From positions 112,419 through 176,418 of the forward strand of contig CALXYM010000004.1 in assembly GCA_944392965.1 (NCBI GenBank): DNA of 64,000 bases, given 5' to 3'. Positions 26,052 to 36,623 of this stretch are shown one piece after another. The stretch comes from an uncultured Spirochaetaceae bacterium. GTDB lineage: Bacteria; Spirochaetota; Spirochaetia; Sphaerochaetales; Sphaerochaetaceae. Below the pieces are notes generated by a model. That model searched no databases and was not told where the DNA came from. It worked only from the letters and a program-made list of their open reading frames with translations. The position numbers and the translations under genes are program-made. Every line of letters begins with the position of its first letter. The stretch's first letter is position 1.

Positions 26052-27442
26052 TCATCTGCTTATATCTTCAACGGTTACAGTCATCATCGGATTTTCCACA
26101 CTATTGATATTCTTAATATAGACAAATGCTTCCTCAGGCCTTTCGCCAATTCTCAGATCGTCACTGAAGATTCCCCCTCTGTTATAGACTCCATGATTAT
26201 TCGGTGAAGAAGCTGCAAGATGACACTCTGCCTTGAGACCTTCAGAGAAGTCCACGCTTACTCTGACCTGCTCAGGATCATACCCATCTTCGAATTCAAA
26301 AAAACCTTTCAACATGACCATATCATCATCTCCGGCAATACTCTTCAAAGGAAAGGTGTGCACAGTTTTATTTTCTGAAAACACCATTTTCCCCTCTTCA
26401 AGCATTTCCCGTTCCGTATCTGAAACCTTTCGAAGAAGCAGACCGTTCTCAATTTCGCCATACTCGACATCATTACTCTCATCCCACCAGTAACTTTCAA
26501 AGTAGACAGGGTAATCGAGCTTACCTATATGAATGAACAGTTTTCCATCGACAATCTTCATTGCACATTTGTTAAACCCTGGCCCATTTTCAGGATCAAC
26601 TGGGAAGAATTCAATAGCACGGTTCGAATCTATCGTCGAGTCTCTGGGAATGTTGATCTCAAGCATGAGTTCATCCTGCGTATTATCAATCAGATATGTT
26701 GCTGGACTCTTGAGAGCAATAGCCTCATCTACAGTGATATCAATGGGAGTCCTCATTGCTATCTGCCACTGCCCATCAGAACCCGCTTCAGCCTTTGCAA
26801 GCATCAGGAAGCGGAACGAACCAATTGATGAGAGGTCATGAACTCCGGACCAGGAAAGCCTTTCTTCAGGAATGTCATCAAAAATGTAGGCTGATGTCTC
26901 TCCATCGGCATCAAGTATCATATCGACGAAGGTGACTTTTTTACGATCTGAGATATTGTACTTACCATAATTATTCATATCGACCTGATAGTAGTTCATA
27001 TAGACCCTGTTACCGTCAAAATCCCTGAAAAGTTCAGGTTCTGAAAAATCCAGAATCATATCAGTACTCTCGTCAAATTCTATTTCCTTCAGGGAAAAGA
27101 TAGAGTATCTCCCTGCAGTTCCAAGATCCAGAGAAGAAGGAGTGAAGCTGAAAGAACTGTCCGTCGCTTTAAATATATACGCACCCAATGGATTGCCAGT
27201 CAGTCTTTCCTTTGAAATTGACCTGCCTCCGTTTCCTAGCGGCATGATGCCATAAAGCTCTTTTCACTCTCAAGCCCGGTGATGGTCACTTCCTGATTTT
27301 CAGACGAAAGATCGAGTTCAACGTGAGAGAGGTCCAGTTCCTTACCATCTACCGTTTGAGGAGGAGGGACTTCATTACTGTCGTTACTGCATGCGCAAAT
27401 GCAGAGAATTACAAAGAAACATATGATGAAAACTTTTCTCAT
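26052..27442 (-). pseudogene. lipoprotein gene split by a frameshift
   Basis: Two adjoining frames appear to be one gene. The 5' piece (27442-27236) encodes a lipoprotein signal (ICFFVILCICAC) and ends ITGLESEKSFMASCR. The 3' piece (26052-27245, 397 codons in the next frame) continues with PLGNGGRS, GAYIFKATDSSFSFTP and a long beta-rich region with no recognised domain. The ATG opening the 3' piece has no ribosome binding site and lacks a signal. A single-base deletion near 27240 explains the arrangement. It could be a real mutation, a phase state or a sequencing error. Predicted surface or periplasmic lipoprotein of about 460 residues when intact. Confidence 0.7.
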
Positions 27443-27503
27443 AGCGACATCTCCATACTGTTAATGATAACTGAATTAGATGTAATTTAAAGTCAGAAAA
27501 CAC

Positions 27504-27983
27504 TTAGAGTTTTATCACATCTTTGGTTTCCGCATCTGCAGCTCTTATAAGATCATCTACATTAAGCCTCACCTGATAGCCTCTTTTTCCCGCACTCACA
27601 TATATCATGTCAAAGAGGAGAGCACTCTCATCTATTACCGTCCTGAACTTCTTTCTCATTCCAAGGGGAGAGCAGCCTCCATGGACATAGCCTGTAAGAG
27701 GTAGAAGTTCCTTCTGCTTTATCATCTCGATATCTTTGACTCCGACCGCGGCAGCTGCCTTCTTCAAATCGAGCTCATATGCGACGGGAATACAGAATAC
27801 GAAATGCTCCCTTGCTTTCTCCGAATATGTCACTAGCGTTTTAAACACGGAATCCCTGTCCTCTCCGAGGGCATCTGCGACTTCAATCCCACTTACATAC
27901 TTCTCTGAATCATATTCGAATGCCTCATACCCGATTCCTACAGAATCAAGAAGGCGCATGACATTTGTCTTTTCATTTTTCAT
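27504..27983 (-). CDS. ybaK: Cys-tRNA(Pro) deacylase, YbaK/EbsC family
   Basis: A 159-residue trans-editing protein that hydrolyses mischarged Cys-tRNA-Pro. Recognisable features are KTNVMRLLDSVGI at the start, VFKTLVTYS (with the substrate lysine), LDLKKAAAAVGVKDIEM and GYVHGGCSPLGMRKKF. Length and order are standard. It is divergent from yidD, with about 55 bases between the two starts. Confidence 0.9.
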   Translation of the reverse strand: MKNEKTNVMRLLDSVGIGYEAFEYDSEKYVSGIEVADALGEDRDSVFKTLVTYSEKAREHFVFCIPVAYELDLKKAAAAVGVKDIEMIKQKELLPLTGYVHGGCSPLGMRKKFRTVIDESALLFDMIYVSAGKRGYQVRLNVDDLIRAADAETKDVIKL

Positions 27984-28003
27984 AAACGATTACATCTTAC
28001 ATC

Positions 28004-28032
28004 TTGGAAAAAAGACTTACAATTACGATAAT
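28004..28032 (+). promoter_or_regulatory. possible leaderless promoter of yidD
   Basis: TTGGAA (28004-28009), a 17-base spacer and GATAAT (28027-28032) lie seven bases before ATG 28040. A weak AGGGA sits directly against the ATG. The TTG at 28004 could be mistaken for a start codon. Confidence 0.45.
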
Positions 28033-28039
28033 CAGGGAT

Positions 28040-28330
28040 ATGGAGTTAAAGACGATCATAAGGCACATCTTCCTTATTCCGGTATATCTTTACAAGGGAG
28101 TATTAAGCGGATTCGGCGGTCCATGCTGCCGCTACGTGCCTTCCTGCTCCTCTTATTTCGTTGAGGCGGTAATGAAGCATGGCGTGATAAAAGGAACGAT
28201 ACTTGGACTTTCCCGTCTTACAAGATGTACGCGGAAATATCTGGGCGGTCCAGATCCTGTACCAGAGAATTTCTCATTCAAGGAAATCAGGGACAGATAC
28301 AGGATCTACAGGAAACCAAAGGGCTATTAA
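28040..28330 (+). CDS. yidD: membrane protein insertion efficiency factor YidD
   Basis: A 96-residue member of the YidD family. FGGPCCRYVPSCSSYFVEAVMKHG is the conserved core in segments (CRYxPSCSxY), followed by GLSRLTRC and GGPDPVP. It is a small amphipathic protein at the inner face of the membrane, thought to assist YidC-dependent insertion. ATG 28040 is chosen over a TTG 36 bases upstream because it gives the normal family length. The 3' end overlaps the convergent udk by four bases. Confidence 0.9.
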   Translation: MELKTIIRHIFLIPVYLYKGVLSGFGGPCCRYVPSCSSYFVEAVMKHGVIKGTILGLSRLTRCTRKYLGGPDPVPENFSFKEIRDRYRIYRKPKGY

Positions 28331-28944
28331 TCATCCTCATTAAGGATGGATGAGACGAAAGAGAAAAGAACCTTCATCGCGTTCTCATTATATCCACCTT
28401 CGGGTATGATGATATCAGCAAATTCCTTTGTTGGCTCAATGAAGTTATAATGCCCGGGACGTACGACCTCGGTATACTGTTTTATCACGCTCTCCATCGT
28501 CCTGCCCCGCTCTGTAATATCCCTTTTAAGCCTTCTTATAAAACGGATATCAGGAGGAGTGTCCACAAAGATCTTGAGATCGAGGAGATTTCTTATCCTC
28601 TCATCATAAAGGACCATCAAACCATCCAAAATTATTATCTTCTTGGGCTCTAAGCGGAGCATTTCCTTTCTTCTTGAATGTGTTACGAAATCGTACTGTG
28701 GGATTAAAGTACTTCTCCCACACTTCAGATCGTTAAGATTCTCCATCATCAGGTCCATGTCGAACGCATCCGGATGATCGAAGTTGACCGCTGTTATGTT
28801 ATCGTTATTTACTTCCGGAGCACTCTTGTAGTAATTGTCCTGTTCGATAAGCAGACACTCGGAAGAGAGTGCCTCTATCCTCTTGACGACGGTACTTTTT
28901 CCGCTGCCGGAGCCCCCTGTTATCCCAATAATTTTAACCTGCAT
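28327..28944 (-). CDS. udk: uridine kinase
   Basis: A 205-residue P-loop kinase (GGSGSGKSTV near residue 9) that phosphorylates uridine and cytidine. It contains NFDHPDAFD, PQYDFVTHSR and IILDGLMVLYDERIRNL, all typical of Udk. The start at ATG 28944 gives the usual length and has AGAGGA upstream; a longer frame to 29004 would add an odd N-terminus lying inside galM. The gene follows galM closely on the same strand and probably shares its transcript. Confidence 0.92.
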   Translation of the reverse strand: MQVKIIGITGGSGSGKSTVVKRIEALSSECLLIEQDNYYKSAPEVNNDNITAVNFDHPDAFDMDLMMENLNDLKCGRSTLIPQYDFVTHSRRKEMLRLEPKKIIILDGLMVLYDERIRNLLDLKIFVDTPPDIRFIRRLKRDITERGRTMESVIKQYTEVVRPGHYNFIEPTKEFADIIIPEGGYNENAMKVLFSFVSSILNEDD

Positions 28945-28948
28945 CGCC

Positions 28949-29902
28949 CTATATCCTCTCGAGCCTGTAACTCGTACTTGCCCTCCAGGTAAGTCCCGGT
29001 TCAAGATAACATCCCTTATAATTCGGATGGTTCACGAAATCGGGATAGTATTCGCTCTCCAGACAGAACCCCATGAAGGGGCCAACGGGAATACCGTCAT
29101 AAGCTGAGTATTCACTGGAAAGGAACTCACCTGTATAAAGCTGTACGGCGGGCATGCTTGTACGACATGTAAGCCTGAGGTCAGAGCTCTCGACGACGAT
29201 GGCACCATCCAGATCGAGAGAGAAACAGTGATCATATGCTCCTCCCCTTCTCTCCCCGATCCTCGTGGGAATCCTGAAATCGAAATCGGTTCCTTCCACC
29301 TTATCCACGGATACAGGTATGAGATCATCATCCACACGAAGGTATTCCTGGGCATCAAGCCTTAGAACATGATCCCTTATATCCCCTCCGCCATTGAGAT
29401 TAAAATATGTGTGGTTCGTGACACTGACAGGACACCTCTTGTCACTTCTTATCTGATAGTCAATGGTAAGTGTCCCATCATCAGAGAGGAGATAAGTGAC
29501 CATCACCTCATGGTTACCTGGAAAGCCAGCCGACTCTTTTGAGATAAGAGCCAGAGTCACTGAGTCATCAGAGAGCCCTGCAATCTCAAAGAGTTCATCG
29601 CCATAGTTCCTTGATCCAGAATGGAGACAGTTTTCTTTATCATTCTTATCCAGGAGATACTCCTTTCCATCCATCTGAAAAGAAGCCCCCTTGATCCTGT
29701 TCGCAACAGGGCCCACAACCTGCCCCATATACGACGGGGCATGGATGTATGCCTTGTAATCGTCAAAACCAAGGATCGCATTTCTTCCATCCAGGGTGAA
29801 CCTGTTTAAAATCGCACCCTGGGTGAGAACGGAAAACGTGTACCCTCCCCGTCTCACGGTTATCCTTTTTCTACCTTCTCCCAAATCAAGGGTTTCAACC
29901 AT
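28949..29902 (-). CDS. galM: aldose 1-epimerase (mutarotase)
   Basis: A 317-residue beta-sandwich enzyme that interconverts alpha and beta anomers of sugars such as galactose. Conserved features are VGPVANRIKGA, LHSGSRNYGD, TNHTYFNLNG (catalytic His) and a C-terminal LEPGLTW with the catalytic Glu. Start overlaps the lepA stop (TAATG). The mgl galactose transporter elsewhere in the window gives a plausible source of substrate. Confidence 0.92.
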   Translation of the reverse strand: MVETLDLGEGRKRITVRRGGYTFSVLTQGAILNRFTLDGRNAILGFDDYKAYIHAPSYMGQVVGPVANRIKGASFQMDGKEYLLDKNDKENCLHSGSRNYGDELFEIAGLSDDSVTLALISKESAGFPGNHEVMVTYLLSDDGTLTIDYQIRSDKRCPVSVTNHTYFNLNGGGDIRDHVLRLDAQEYLRVDDDLIPVSVDKVEGTDFDFRIPTRIGERRGGAYDHCFSLDLDGAIVVESSDLRLTCRTSMPAVQLYTGEFLSSEYSAYDGIPVGPFMGFCLESEYYPDFVNHPNYKGCYLEPGLTWRASTSYRLERI

Positions 29903-31710
29903 TACTCCTTCTCCTCCGTTTTTAATACCGCAAGGAATGCAGACTGTGGAATCTCGACATTTCCAACCATCTTCATCCTCTTCTTTCCTTCCTTCTGTTT
30001 TTCCAGCAGCTTACGCTTACGGGAGATGTCTCCTCCATAACACTTGGCAGTAACATCTTTTCTGTATGCACTGATAGTCTCACGTGCTATTATGCTTGAT
30101 CCAATCGCAGCCTGGATTGGAATCTTGAACTGCTGACGGGGAATCTCATCCTTAAGCCTCTCACAGACGATTCTACCCCTCTGCTGGGCATTTCCCTTGA
30201 ATACGAGCTGACTGAGCGCATCCACAGGTTCGCCATTCACCAGAATATCGAGACGAACCAGGTCCGTCCTCTTATGCCCTATGACCTGATAGTCAAAGGA
30301 GGCATAGCCACGGCTTACGCTCTTAAGACGGTCATAGAACTCGAAAAGGACCTCACTGAGAGGCATGTCATACCTCAGCTCGACACGCTTCTCATCAAGA
30401 TAATTCATCGCAGTCTGTATTCCTCGCTTCTCCATGCACAGCGTGATAATGGGGCCCACATACTGACTCGGTGTTATGATGGAGGCCTCGATATAAGGCT
30501 CCTCGGCATAATCGACACGGGACGGATCGGGATATTCAAGCGGATTATCTATCTCCACGACATCCCCATTTTTCATATGCACGATATAGCGTACCGAGGG
30601 ACTTGTGAAAACAATTGAGAGATTGAATTCCCTCTCAATCCTCTCCTGTATCACCTCAAGATGAAGAAGTCCAAGGAAACCGCAGCGGAAACCGAAACCG
30701 AGGGCTGCGGAACTGTCCTTCTCATAGACGAGGGAAGCATCATTAAGCTTCAGACGCTCAATCGCATCGCATAGTTCCTCATAATCATTCGTATCCACAG
30801 GGTAGATAGAAGAGAATACGACAGGCTTGACCTCCTTGAAACCGGGAAGGGGTTCTGCTGCGGGAGCTGATGCCTTCGTAACGGTATCTCCTACCCTGAT
30901 ATCACTGATATTCTTTATTCCTGCGATGAAGTAACCCACATCACCAGTGGAGAGGGAAGATGTCGGGGAGAGCGTCAGTTTGAAAACACCGACCTCTTCG
31001 ACCTTATAGACTGACTCGGAATGCATGAAGAGTATCTCATCTCCTGCTTTCACCTCCCCTGAAAAGAGTCTGGCATGAACGATTACCCCCCGGTATGGAT
31101 CATAATGACTGTCAAATATGAGGGCCTCAAGAGGAGCAGAATCATCCCCCTCTGGAGCGGGGATGAGGTTCACAATCGCCTCAAACAGTTCGTCCACTCC
31201 CTCTCCGGTCTTGGCACTCACCTTTACTGCCATATCGGGATCCAGTCCAAGATCATGATCTATCTGATGCAGACAGCTCTCGATATCGGCACTTGGAAGA
31301 TCGATTTTATTGATTACAGGGATTATCTCAAGATCATGCTCCATCGCAAGGTAGAGGTTCGCTATGGTCTGTGCCTCAACCCCCTGGCTGGCATCAATCA
31401 AAAGCAGAGCTCCCTCACAGGAAGAGATCGCCCTGCTCACCTCATATGTGAAATCAACATGCCCGGGGGTATCTACGAGATTGAGCTCGTAATCCTTTCC
31501 ATCCCTTGCCGTATAGTTGATCGTAACGGCCTGGCTTTTGATGGTTATTCCCCTCTCCCTCTCGATATCCATGTTATCGAGAATCTGCGTCTGCTGGGGG
31601 CCCCGCGTATTGACAAGACGGGCCCGCTCTATAAAGCGGTCCGCCAAAGTGCTCTTACCGTGGTCGATATGAGCAATAATACAGAAATTCCTCTTTCTAG
31701 ATGTCTCCAT
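29902..31710 (-). CDS. lepA: elongation factor 4
   Basis: A 602-residue translational GTPase. G1 is AHIDHGKSTL, G3 is DTPGHVDF and G4 is NKIDLPSAD. The C-terminal LepA-specific domain (KRKLLEKQKEGKKRMKMVG) identifies EF4 rather than EF-G. It acts on stalled or mistranslocated ribosomes at the membrane. It lies just after ftsH (3-base gap) and overlaps galM. Confidence 0.97.
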   Translation of the reverse strand: METSRKRNFCIIAHIDHGKSTLADRFIERARLVNTRGPQQTQILDNMDIERERGITIKSQAVTINYTARDGKDYELNLVDTPGHVDFTYEVSRAISSCEGALLLIDASQGVEAQTIANLYLAMEHDLEIIPVINKIDLPSADIESCLHQIDHDLGLDPDMAVKVSAKTGEGVDELFEAIVNLIPAPEGDDSAPLEALIFDSHYDPYRGVIVHARLFSGEVKAGDEILFMHSESVYKVEEVGVFKLTLSPTSSLSTGDVGYFIAGIKNISDIRVGDTVTKASAPAAEPLPGFKEVKPVVFSSIYPVDTNDYEELCDAIERLKLNDASLVYEKDSSAALGFGFRCGFLGLLHLEVIQERIEREFNLSIVFTSPSVRYIVHMKNGDVVEIDNPLEYPDPSRVDYAEEPYIEASIITPSQYVGPIITLCMEKRGIQTAMNYLDEKRVELRYDMPLSEVLFEFYDRLKSVSRGYASFDYQVIGHKRTDLVRLDILVNGEPVDALSQLVFKGNAQQRGRIVCERLKDEIPRQQFKIPIQAAIGSSIIARETISAYRKDVTAKCYGGDISRKRKLLEKQKEGKKRMKMVGNVEIPQSAFLAVLKTEEKE

Positions 31711-31713
31711 ATA

Positions 31714-33756
31714 CTATTTTAATTCCGTAACATGTTTTACAGGTGGGAAGCCGAACATCTCCCTGATCTCGGAATCATCAAGAGTCTCTTTTCTCACAAG
31801 TTCCTCCGTGAGCCTGTCTAGCTGGTCACGATGCTCGGTAAGCGTGTTCATCGTGAAGTCCATGCATCTCTTGAGGATCTTCTCCACCTCCTCATCTATC
31901 CTGCGTGCAGTGGCCTCTGAGTAATCCTTATGCTGGGCAATCTCCCTGCCAAGGAATATCGGCTCATCCCCGTTGCTCGAAAGATTGATGAAACCAAGAT
32001 CGCTCATGCCCCACTCCGTGACCATCTTACGCGCGATCTCAGTCGCCTTCTGGTTATCGTTACTCGTTCCAGTGGTCGTCACGCCGTAGACTATCTTTTC
32101 GGCGGCATAGCCACCCATGATCATCATGATAAGCTCCTCAAGCATCGTCTGATTACGTGAGTAGATATCCTTCTCCGGCAGGCTCATCGTGATACCAAGA
32201 GCCCTTCCATGAGGAATGATAGTAACCTTATGCAAAGGATCTGCGGTTGGAAGATAGTAATGCATGAGCGTGTGTCCTGCCTCATGATAGGCCGTAGCTC
32301 TTTTCTCCTCCTCCGTCATGAATCTGGATTCCCTCGCGACACCGAGGATTATCTTATCACGGGCACGTTCGAAATCATCCATGTTGACAGTCATCCTGTT
32401 GTCCCTTGCCGCGAAGAGAGCCGCCTCATTTACAAGATTTGCAAGATCAGCGCCGCTAGTCCCTGGAGTTGCACGGGCAATCCTATCCAATGACACGGAT
32501 GGATCAAGATGGACTTTCCTCGTATGAATCCTCAATACATCGAGACGTTCCTGGACATCAGGAAGCTCTACAACGACCTGACGGTCAAAACGGCCAGGAC
32601 GGAGGAGAGCAGGGTCGAGAACATCAGGACGGTTCGTGGCAGCAATCACAATGATCCCGGGATCGGATGAGAATCCATCCATCTCGACAAGCATCTGGTT
32701 AAGCGTCTGCTCCCTCTCATCGTGTCCACCGCCAAGACCAGTACCACGGGCACGGCCAACAGCATCTAGCTCATCGATGAAAAGAATACAAGGAGCATTC
32801 TTTCTTCCCGTCTCAAAGAGGTCACGGACACGGGCAGCACCCATACCGACGAACATCTCCACGAAATCAGAACCGGAGGTGTGGAAGAAGTTTACCCCGG
32901 CCTCCCCCGCTACTGCACGGGCAAGCAGGGTCTTACCTGTTCCCGGAGGTCCTACAAGGAGAACACCTTTAGGAATACGTGCTCCGATCTTTACAAACCT
33001 CTCCGGATGCTTGAGGAAATCAACGACTTCTTCAAGCTCGTATTTAGCCTCCTTCTGTCCTGCGACATCAGAAAACTTTACTACCTTATCCTTCTTATCA
33101 TATTTCTGAGCATGGGACTTTCCAAAAGATCCCATCATCCTCGATCCACCCTGAGCCCCTGTCTGGCGGAAAATCATCATCATCATTACGATGAAGATAA
33201 TCCAAGGCAGAAGTTGCAGGATTATATACCAGAATGGAAGAGGTGCCGTAGAACCCGTGACATTGACATTCTTCTCAAGAAGCCTGGACATCAGGCTAGG
33301 ATCGGAATACGGAATCCTCGTCTGTCCACTCATTCCATTGGTATAGGTGAACTCGATACTCACATTGTCCAATATTGTGACATCGGCAACACTTCCAGAA
33401 TCCACGGCATTGATGAACTGACTGTAAGAAACAGCAGTGCTCTGCCTTGCCACGGAGGAATCGGTGAATATCATATAGATGAATGATGCGATTAAAAGAA
33501 TGAAGATAACCAGAGCGACACGGTTAGGCCGTCCACCCTTGAACCTCGGTCCTCCGGAAGATGGACCATCCCCGTCACTACCCCAGTACCTGTACTGGTC
33601 ATAGGGATTCTTTTTATTCTTCTTTTTCTCTCCCTTTCCACCCTCATCTCCACTACCCTGGCCTGAGGGTTTCTCATCATCCTTCACCCCTTCCGGATTG
33701 TTATCAGGGGAAGGCTTCTGATTCAAATTCTCGTCTTTATCTTCGAAATTATCCAT
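31714..33756 (-). CDS. ftsH: ATP-dependent zinc metalloprotease FtsH
   Basis: A 680-residue membrane-anchored AAA protease. A ~75-residue charged, low-complexity N-terminal tail rich in Asp, Gly and Lys precedes the first membrane segment (about 80-97); the second is near 177-195. The AAA domain has [13 protein letters not shown] and [14 protein letters not shown], the SRH region follows, and the zinc site is HEAGH. The unusually long N-terminal tail is the only odd feature. Last step of the conserved rplY-pth-tilS-ftsH order. Confidence 0.97.
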   Translation of the reverse strand: MDNFEDKDENLNQKPSPDNNPEGVKDDEKPSGQGSGDEGGKGEKKKNKKNPYDQYRYWGSDGDGPSSGGPRFKGGRPNRVALVIFILLIASFIYMIFTDSSVARQSTAVSYSQFINAVDSGSVADVTILDNVSIEFTYTNGMSGQTRIPYSDPSLMSRLLEKNVNVTGSTAPLPFWYIILQLLPWIIFIVMMMMIFRQTGAQGGSRMMGSFGKSHAQKYDKKDKVVKFSDVAGQKEAKYELEEVVDFLKHPERFVKIGARIPKGVLLVGPPGTGKTLLARAVAGEAGVNFFHTSGSDFVEMFVGMGAARVRDLFETGRKNAPCILFIDELDAVGRARGTGLGGGHDEREQTLNQMLVEMDGFSSDPGIIVIAATNRPDVLDPALLRPGRFDRQVVVELPDVQERLDVLRIHTRKVHLDPSVSLDRIARATPGTSGADLANLVNEAALFAARDNRMTVNMDDFERARDKIILGVARESRFMTEEEKRATAYHEAGHTLMHYYLPTADPLHKVTIIPHGRALGITMSLPEKDIYSRNQTMLEELIMMIMGGYAAEKIVYGVTTTGTSNDNQKATEIARKMVTEWGMSDLGFINLSSNGDEPIFLGREIAQHKDYSEATARRIDEEVEKILKRCMDFTMNTLTEHRDQLDRLTEELVRKETLDDSEIREMFGFPPVKHVTELK

Positions 33757-33820
33757 TTAACTATTTATTCCTTTCTATGAATATATAGGATTTTATGCAC
33801 TGGAACAATAGAAAAAGAAA

Positions 33821-35077
33821 TCAGTTTAACCTCGTTTTGACTTCCGTCAAACTACAAGCTTTACCGTTTCTTCCCAAAAAACGTCTGCAAATCCTGTCTT
33901 TAGCCCCGAATAAGCGGGAAAAAACCGCAACTATGGAAACAGTATCTTCCAATATGAAGAAATATGGAACTTTGTACTCTTTTGCAAGATCTATAAGCTT
34001 TTTCCTCCCTTCTTTGAGTTCTATGATATCCCCTTCTCTGCTTTCCCTGAAAACAAGAGGGCCTTTTATCAGCGAAAAATCGATTATAAGCGTCTTATCA
34101 TCAAAGGCGTTATCGGAGAGAGAATACGAGAGACCTTCCCAAAGAAAACTCCTATCTGCAGGGAGTATGACGTTCATGTGTCGGGGAAAGAACCTGATCA
34201 TGCCGCTGTTATACCTCATGAAAAACCTCGCTCCATTATAGCCCCGGCCTTCTCTGACTGCATGCTCAATGTCCACGATCTCTCTACGTGATAAAAGAGC
34301 GGAGAATCCCAGATCCTTATTTATCCTATAAAGAGCCTCCTCCCTCCGATGGATAGGTGCCATCAGATAAGATTCCCTTTCAAAGGAATAGCAGAAACCC
34401 TTCATAACTTCAACAGCAGAGCCCCTTTTATTCAACTGCTGAATATTCAAGGAGATTGAAAGGAGACGGCGCTTGTCATCAAGGGTAAGATGAGGAAGGA
34501 TGTTAAGCCTGATGAAGTTCCTTTTATAAAAGGTATCCGTATTCGTCGAATCCGAGGAATATTCAAGCCCCTCCTCTTTTATATAGGAGTTTATGAGTTC
34601 TTTCTCCACAGAGAGAAATGGACGGCAGATACGGCCATTCTCACGTTTTATCCCCTCCAGGCGATAAATGGGAGAACCTGAAAGGAGACGCATGAGAACG
34701 GTCTCCGCCTGATCATCCATGTGATGTGCCGTAAGAATGTAATCCGCATTCTCCTCCAGAAGCAGGGAATAACGTAATTTACGTGCCGCAGCCTCAAGAC
34801 CGATTCTTTCCCTGCGACTTAAAGATATGACATCCCCTCTTTCTATAGTAAGAACCTTCAATGGTATGGAAAAGCGCTCCGCATTCCTTCTATTGAGCTC
34901 AATTTCCTTATCGAGCTCTTTTCTGTCCCGGATATTATGGTCGATGTATACGGCATAGCTCCTCTCTTTTGGAAGGAGGGAAAGAAGAGCAAGGGAATCT
35001 GAACCACCGGAAAAGGCAAGGCAGAGCGTTCCCTCTGGAAAGGATGTCTTAGAAAGTATTTGCTCTTTGAATGACAC
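33821..35077 (-). CDS. tilS: tRNA(Ile)-lysidine synthetase
   Basis: A 418-residue N-type ATP pyrophosphatase that adds lysine to C34 of tRNA-Ile(CAU). The PP-loop is AFSGGSDSLALL, and AHHMDDQAETVLMRLLSGS is the second conserved block. Length fits a two-domain TilS. Its start lies 29 bases inside pth, so the two are translationally linked. Confidence 0.94.
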   Translation of the reverse strand: MSFKEQILSKTSFPEGTLCLAFSGGSDSLALLSLLPKERSYAVYIDHNIRDRKELDKEIELNRRNAERFSIPLKVLTIERGDVISLSRRERIGLEAAARKLRYSLLLEENADYILTAHHMDDQAETVLMRLLSGSPIYRLEGIKRENGRICRPFLSVEKELINSYIKEEGLEYSSDSTNTDTFYKRNFIRLNILPHLTLDDKRRLLSISLNIQQLNKRGSAVEVMKGFCYSFERESYLMAPIHRREEALYRINKDLGFSALLSRREIVDIEHAVREGRGYNGARFFMRYNSGMIRFFPRHMNVILPADRSFLWEGLSYSLSDNAFDDKTLIIDFSLIKGPLVFRESREGDIIELKEGRKKLIDLAKEYKVPYFFILEDTVSIVAVFSRLFGAKDRICRRFLGRNGKACSLTEVKTRLN

Positions 35078-35588
35078 TTAAAAGATCCTCTCCCCTGTTA
35101 AGGCTCATAAGAGCCTCTACGGCCCTATCCATCGCCTTTTCCAAGTCAGAAAACTCTTCGTCGGAGAAATCTGAAAGCACGTGATCCACAACACTCACCC
35201 CTTCTCTAGGACGACCTATACCTATATAGACACGGGTAAAGTCTTTTCCGATATTGCTTATTATGCTTTTAAGTCCGTTATGACCGGCATCTCCTCCCCC
35301 GCGTCTGATCCTTATCCTACCCACAGGAAGATCCATGTTATCGACGATCACGAATACATTATCCCCTTCCTTTACAAGAGAAGGGAATACCGTACCGGAA
35401 TTGTTCATGTAAGTCAGAGGCTCAACCAAAGTAAGAGCATCCTTCCTCGCCCACTTATAAGAGTGAAGGCAGCGCTTGCGAAGGCTCATGCCCTCCTGCG
35501 CTGCCAACTTTTCAATCGTCATAAAACCAACATTATGACGGCTCTTAACGTACTTTGGGCCTGGATTTCCAAGTCCGAATACAATCAT
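35049..35588 (-). CDS. pth: peptidyl-tRNA hydrolase
   Basis: A 179-residue enzyme that frees tRNA from prematurely released peptidyl-tRNA. It has GLGNPGPKYVKSRHNVGFM (catalytic His), VEPLTYMNNSG and RRGGGDAGHNGLKSI. Starts one base after rplY ends and overlaps tilS. Confidence 0.96.
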   Translation of the reverse strand: MIVFGLGNPGPKYVKSRHNVGFMTIEKLAAQEGMSLRKRCLHSYKWARKDALTLVEPLTYMNNSGTVFPSLVKEGDNVFVIVDNMDLPVGRIRIRRGGGDAGHNGLKSIISNIGKDFTRVYIGIGRPREGVSVVDHVLSDFSDEEFSDLEKAMDRAVEALMSLNRGEDLLSVIQRANTF

Positions 35589-35589
35589 C

Positions 35590-36219
35590 TTACTTTGTCT
35601 CTGTGCTTGCCTCAGTAGTTGTTACAGCAGCATCATCTGCTGTAGCAGCAGGTGCCTCAACCTCAACCTTAACAGGCTTTACAGTTGCAACCGTAGCATC
35701 GAGGACATCATTGATCTTAACACCCTCAGAAAGTTTGATATCAGCGAGCTTAAGACTCTCGTTCATTCCAAGAGCAGATACATCGAGGGTAAGAACCTCA
35801 GGAAGATCCTTTGGAAGACATTCGATCTCAACTTCATGGATAACCTGATCAAGAACTCCACCTTCCCTTACACCTGCAGGTGTTCCTGTAAGCTCAATTC
35901 TTACGTGAGTTCTAACAGCCTGACCTCTTGTGATCTCATAGAAATCAATGTGGTGGATGACATTTCTCAGAAGATCTTCCTGATATGTCTTTACGAATAC
36001 CTCATGGCTCTTTTCACCCTTAACATCAAGTGTGATAAGAGTGGACTCACCATATCCCTTCCTGTTGTAGTTGAATGTGCGTGCATCAACTGAGATGTGC
36101 AGAGGCTCACCCTTTCCATAAACAACAGCAGGAATTCTACCACTTCTTAAAAGCCTTCTGGAACCTCTTGTTCCGAAGTCAGACGTTCTTAACTCAGCGT
36201 CAAGTTTCTTCTCACTCAT
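35590..36219 (-). CDS. rplY: 50S ribosomal protein L25/general stress protein Ctc
   Basis: A 209-residue two-domain CTC-type L25 that binds 5S rRNA. The N-terminal domain contains GSRRLLRSGRIPAVVYGKG; the C-terminal TL5-like domain contains EITRGQAVRTHVRIEL. An Ala/Thr/Glu-rich tail ends the protein. First gene of the rplY-pth-tilS-ftsH-lepA-galM-udk run, with AAGGAG before the ATG. Confidence 0.95.
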   Translation of the reverse strand: MSEKKLDAELRTSDFGTRGSRRLLRSGRIPAVVYGKGEPLHISVDARTFNYNRKGYGESTLITLDVKGEKSHEVFVKTYQEDLLRNVIHHIDFYEITRGQAVRTHVRIELTGTPAGVREGGVLDQVIHEVEIECLPKDLPEVLTLDVSALGMNESLKLADIKLSEGVKINDVLDATVATVKPVKVEVEAPAATADDAAVTTTEASTETK

Positions 36220-36275
36220 TTTACTTTCTCCTTATACTCTCATTGGTCATTTTCCAACTACCATGGAGCCCTTCA

Positions 36276-36304
36276 ACTATAAATTATGAAAAGAAAAAAG
36301 TAAA
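36276..36304 (-). promoter_or_regulatory. promoter of the rplY operon
   Basis: On the minus strand TTTACT (36304-36299), a 17-base spacer and TATAGT (36281-36276). Predicted leader is about 50 nt. The plus-strand gap 36305-36530 contains one imperfect hairpin (ATCCTTCTG...CAGAAAGGAT, about 36347-36376) and is otherwise AT-rich. Confidence 0.65.
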
Positions 36305-36559
36305 CAGATATGATGAAAAATAAAAAATGGATCGGACAAAAGATATCCTTCTGTACTTTTCTATATCAGAAAGGATTTACAAAACAAGGATTTTTTTATC
36401 TATTATTTCTTCTTTACAAATGAAACTTTTAAAAATATAGAAACATCACAACCCTTTTTCGTTTTTCCTCTTCTCTTTAAGATACACAAGTAAAACAAAT
36501 GGACAATCACCATACCATTCAGTTGAACATCTACATTATTAGACGTAAAAAAGTAAGAC

Positions 36560-36623
36560 TTTACTATTATTCGTTGAAAAAAAAGGAAAATTTTACTATT
36601 ATTCGTTGAAAAAAAAGAAATAT
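36560..36623 (+). repeat. tandem 32-bp promoter repeats before the second DUF4143 ATPase
   Basis: Two nearly identical 32-base units, 36560-36591 and 36592-36623, each begin TTTACTATTATTCGTTGAAA followed by A-rich sequence. A weaker third copy lies just upstream (about 36530-36558). TTGAAA of unit 1 (36574-36579) and TATTAT of unit 2 (36597-36602) are 17 bases apart, so the array itself forms a promoter. A TATAAT also sits at 36621-36626. Confidence 0.8.

Noticed and set aside
28004..28006. TTG as the start of yidD
   Set aside because: It is more likely the -35 box; ATG 28040 gives the normal YidD length.
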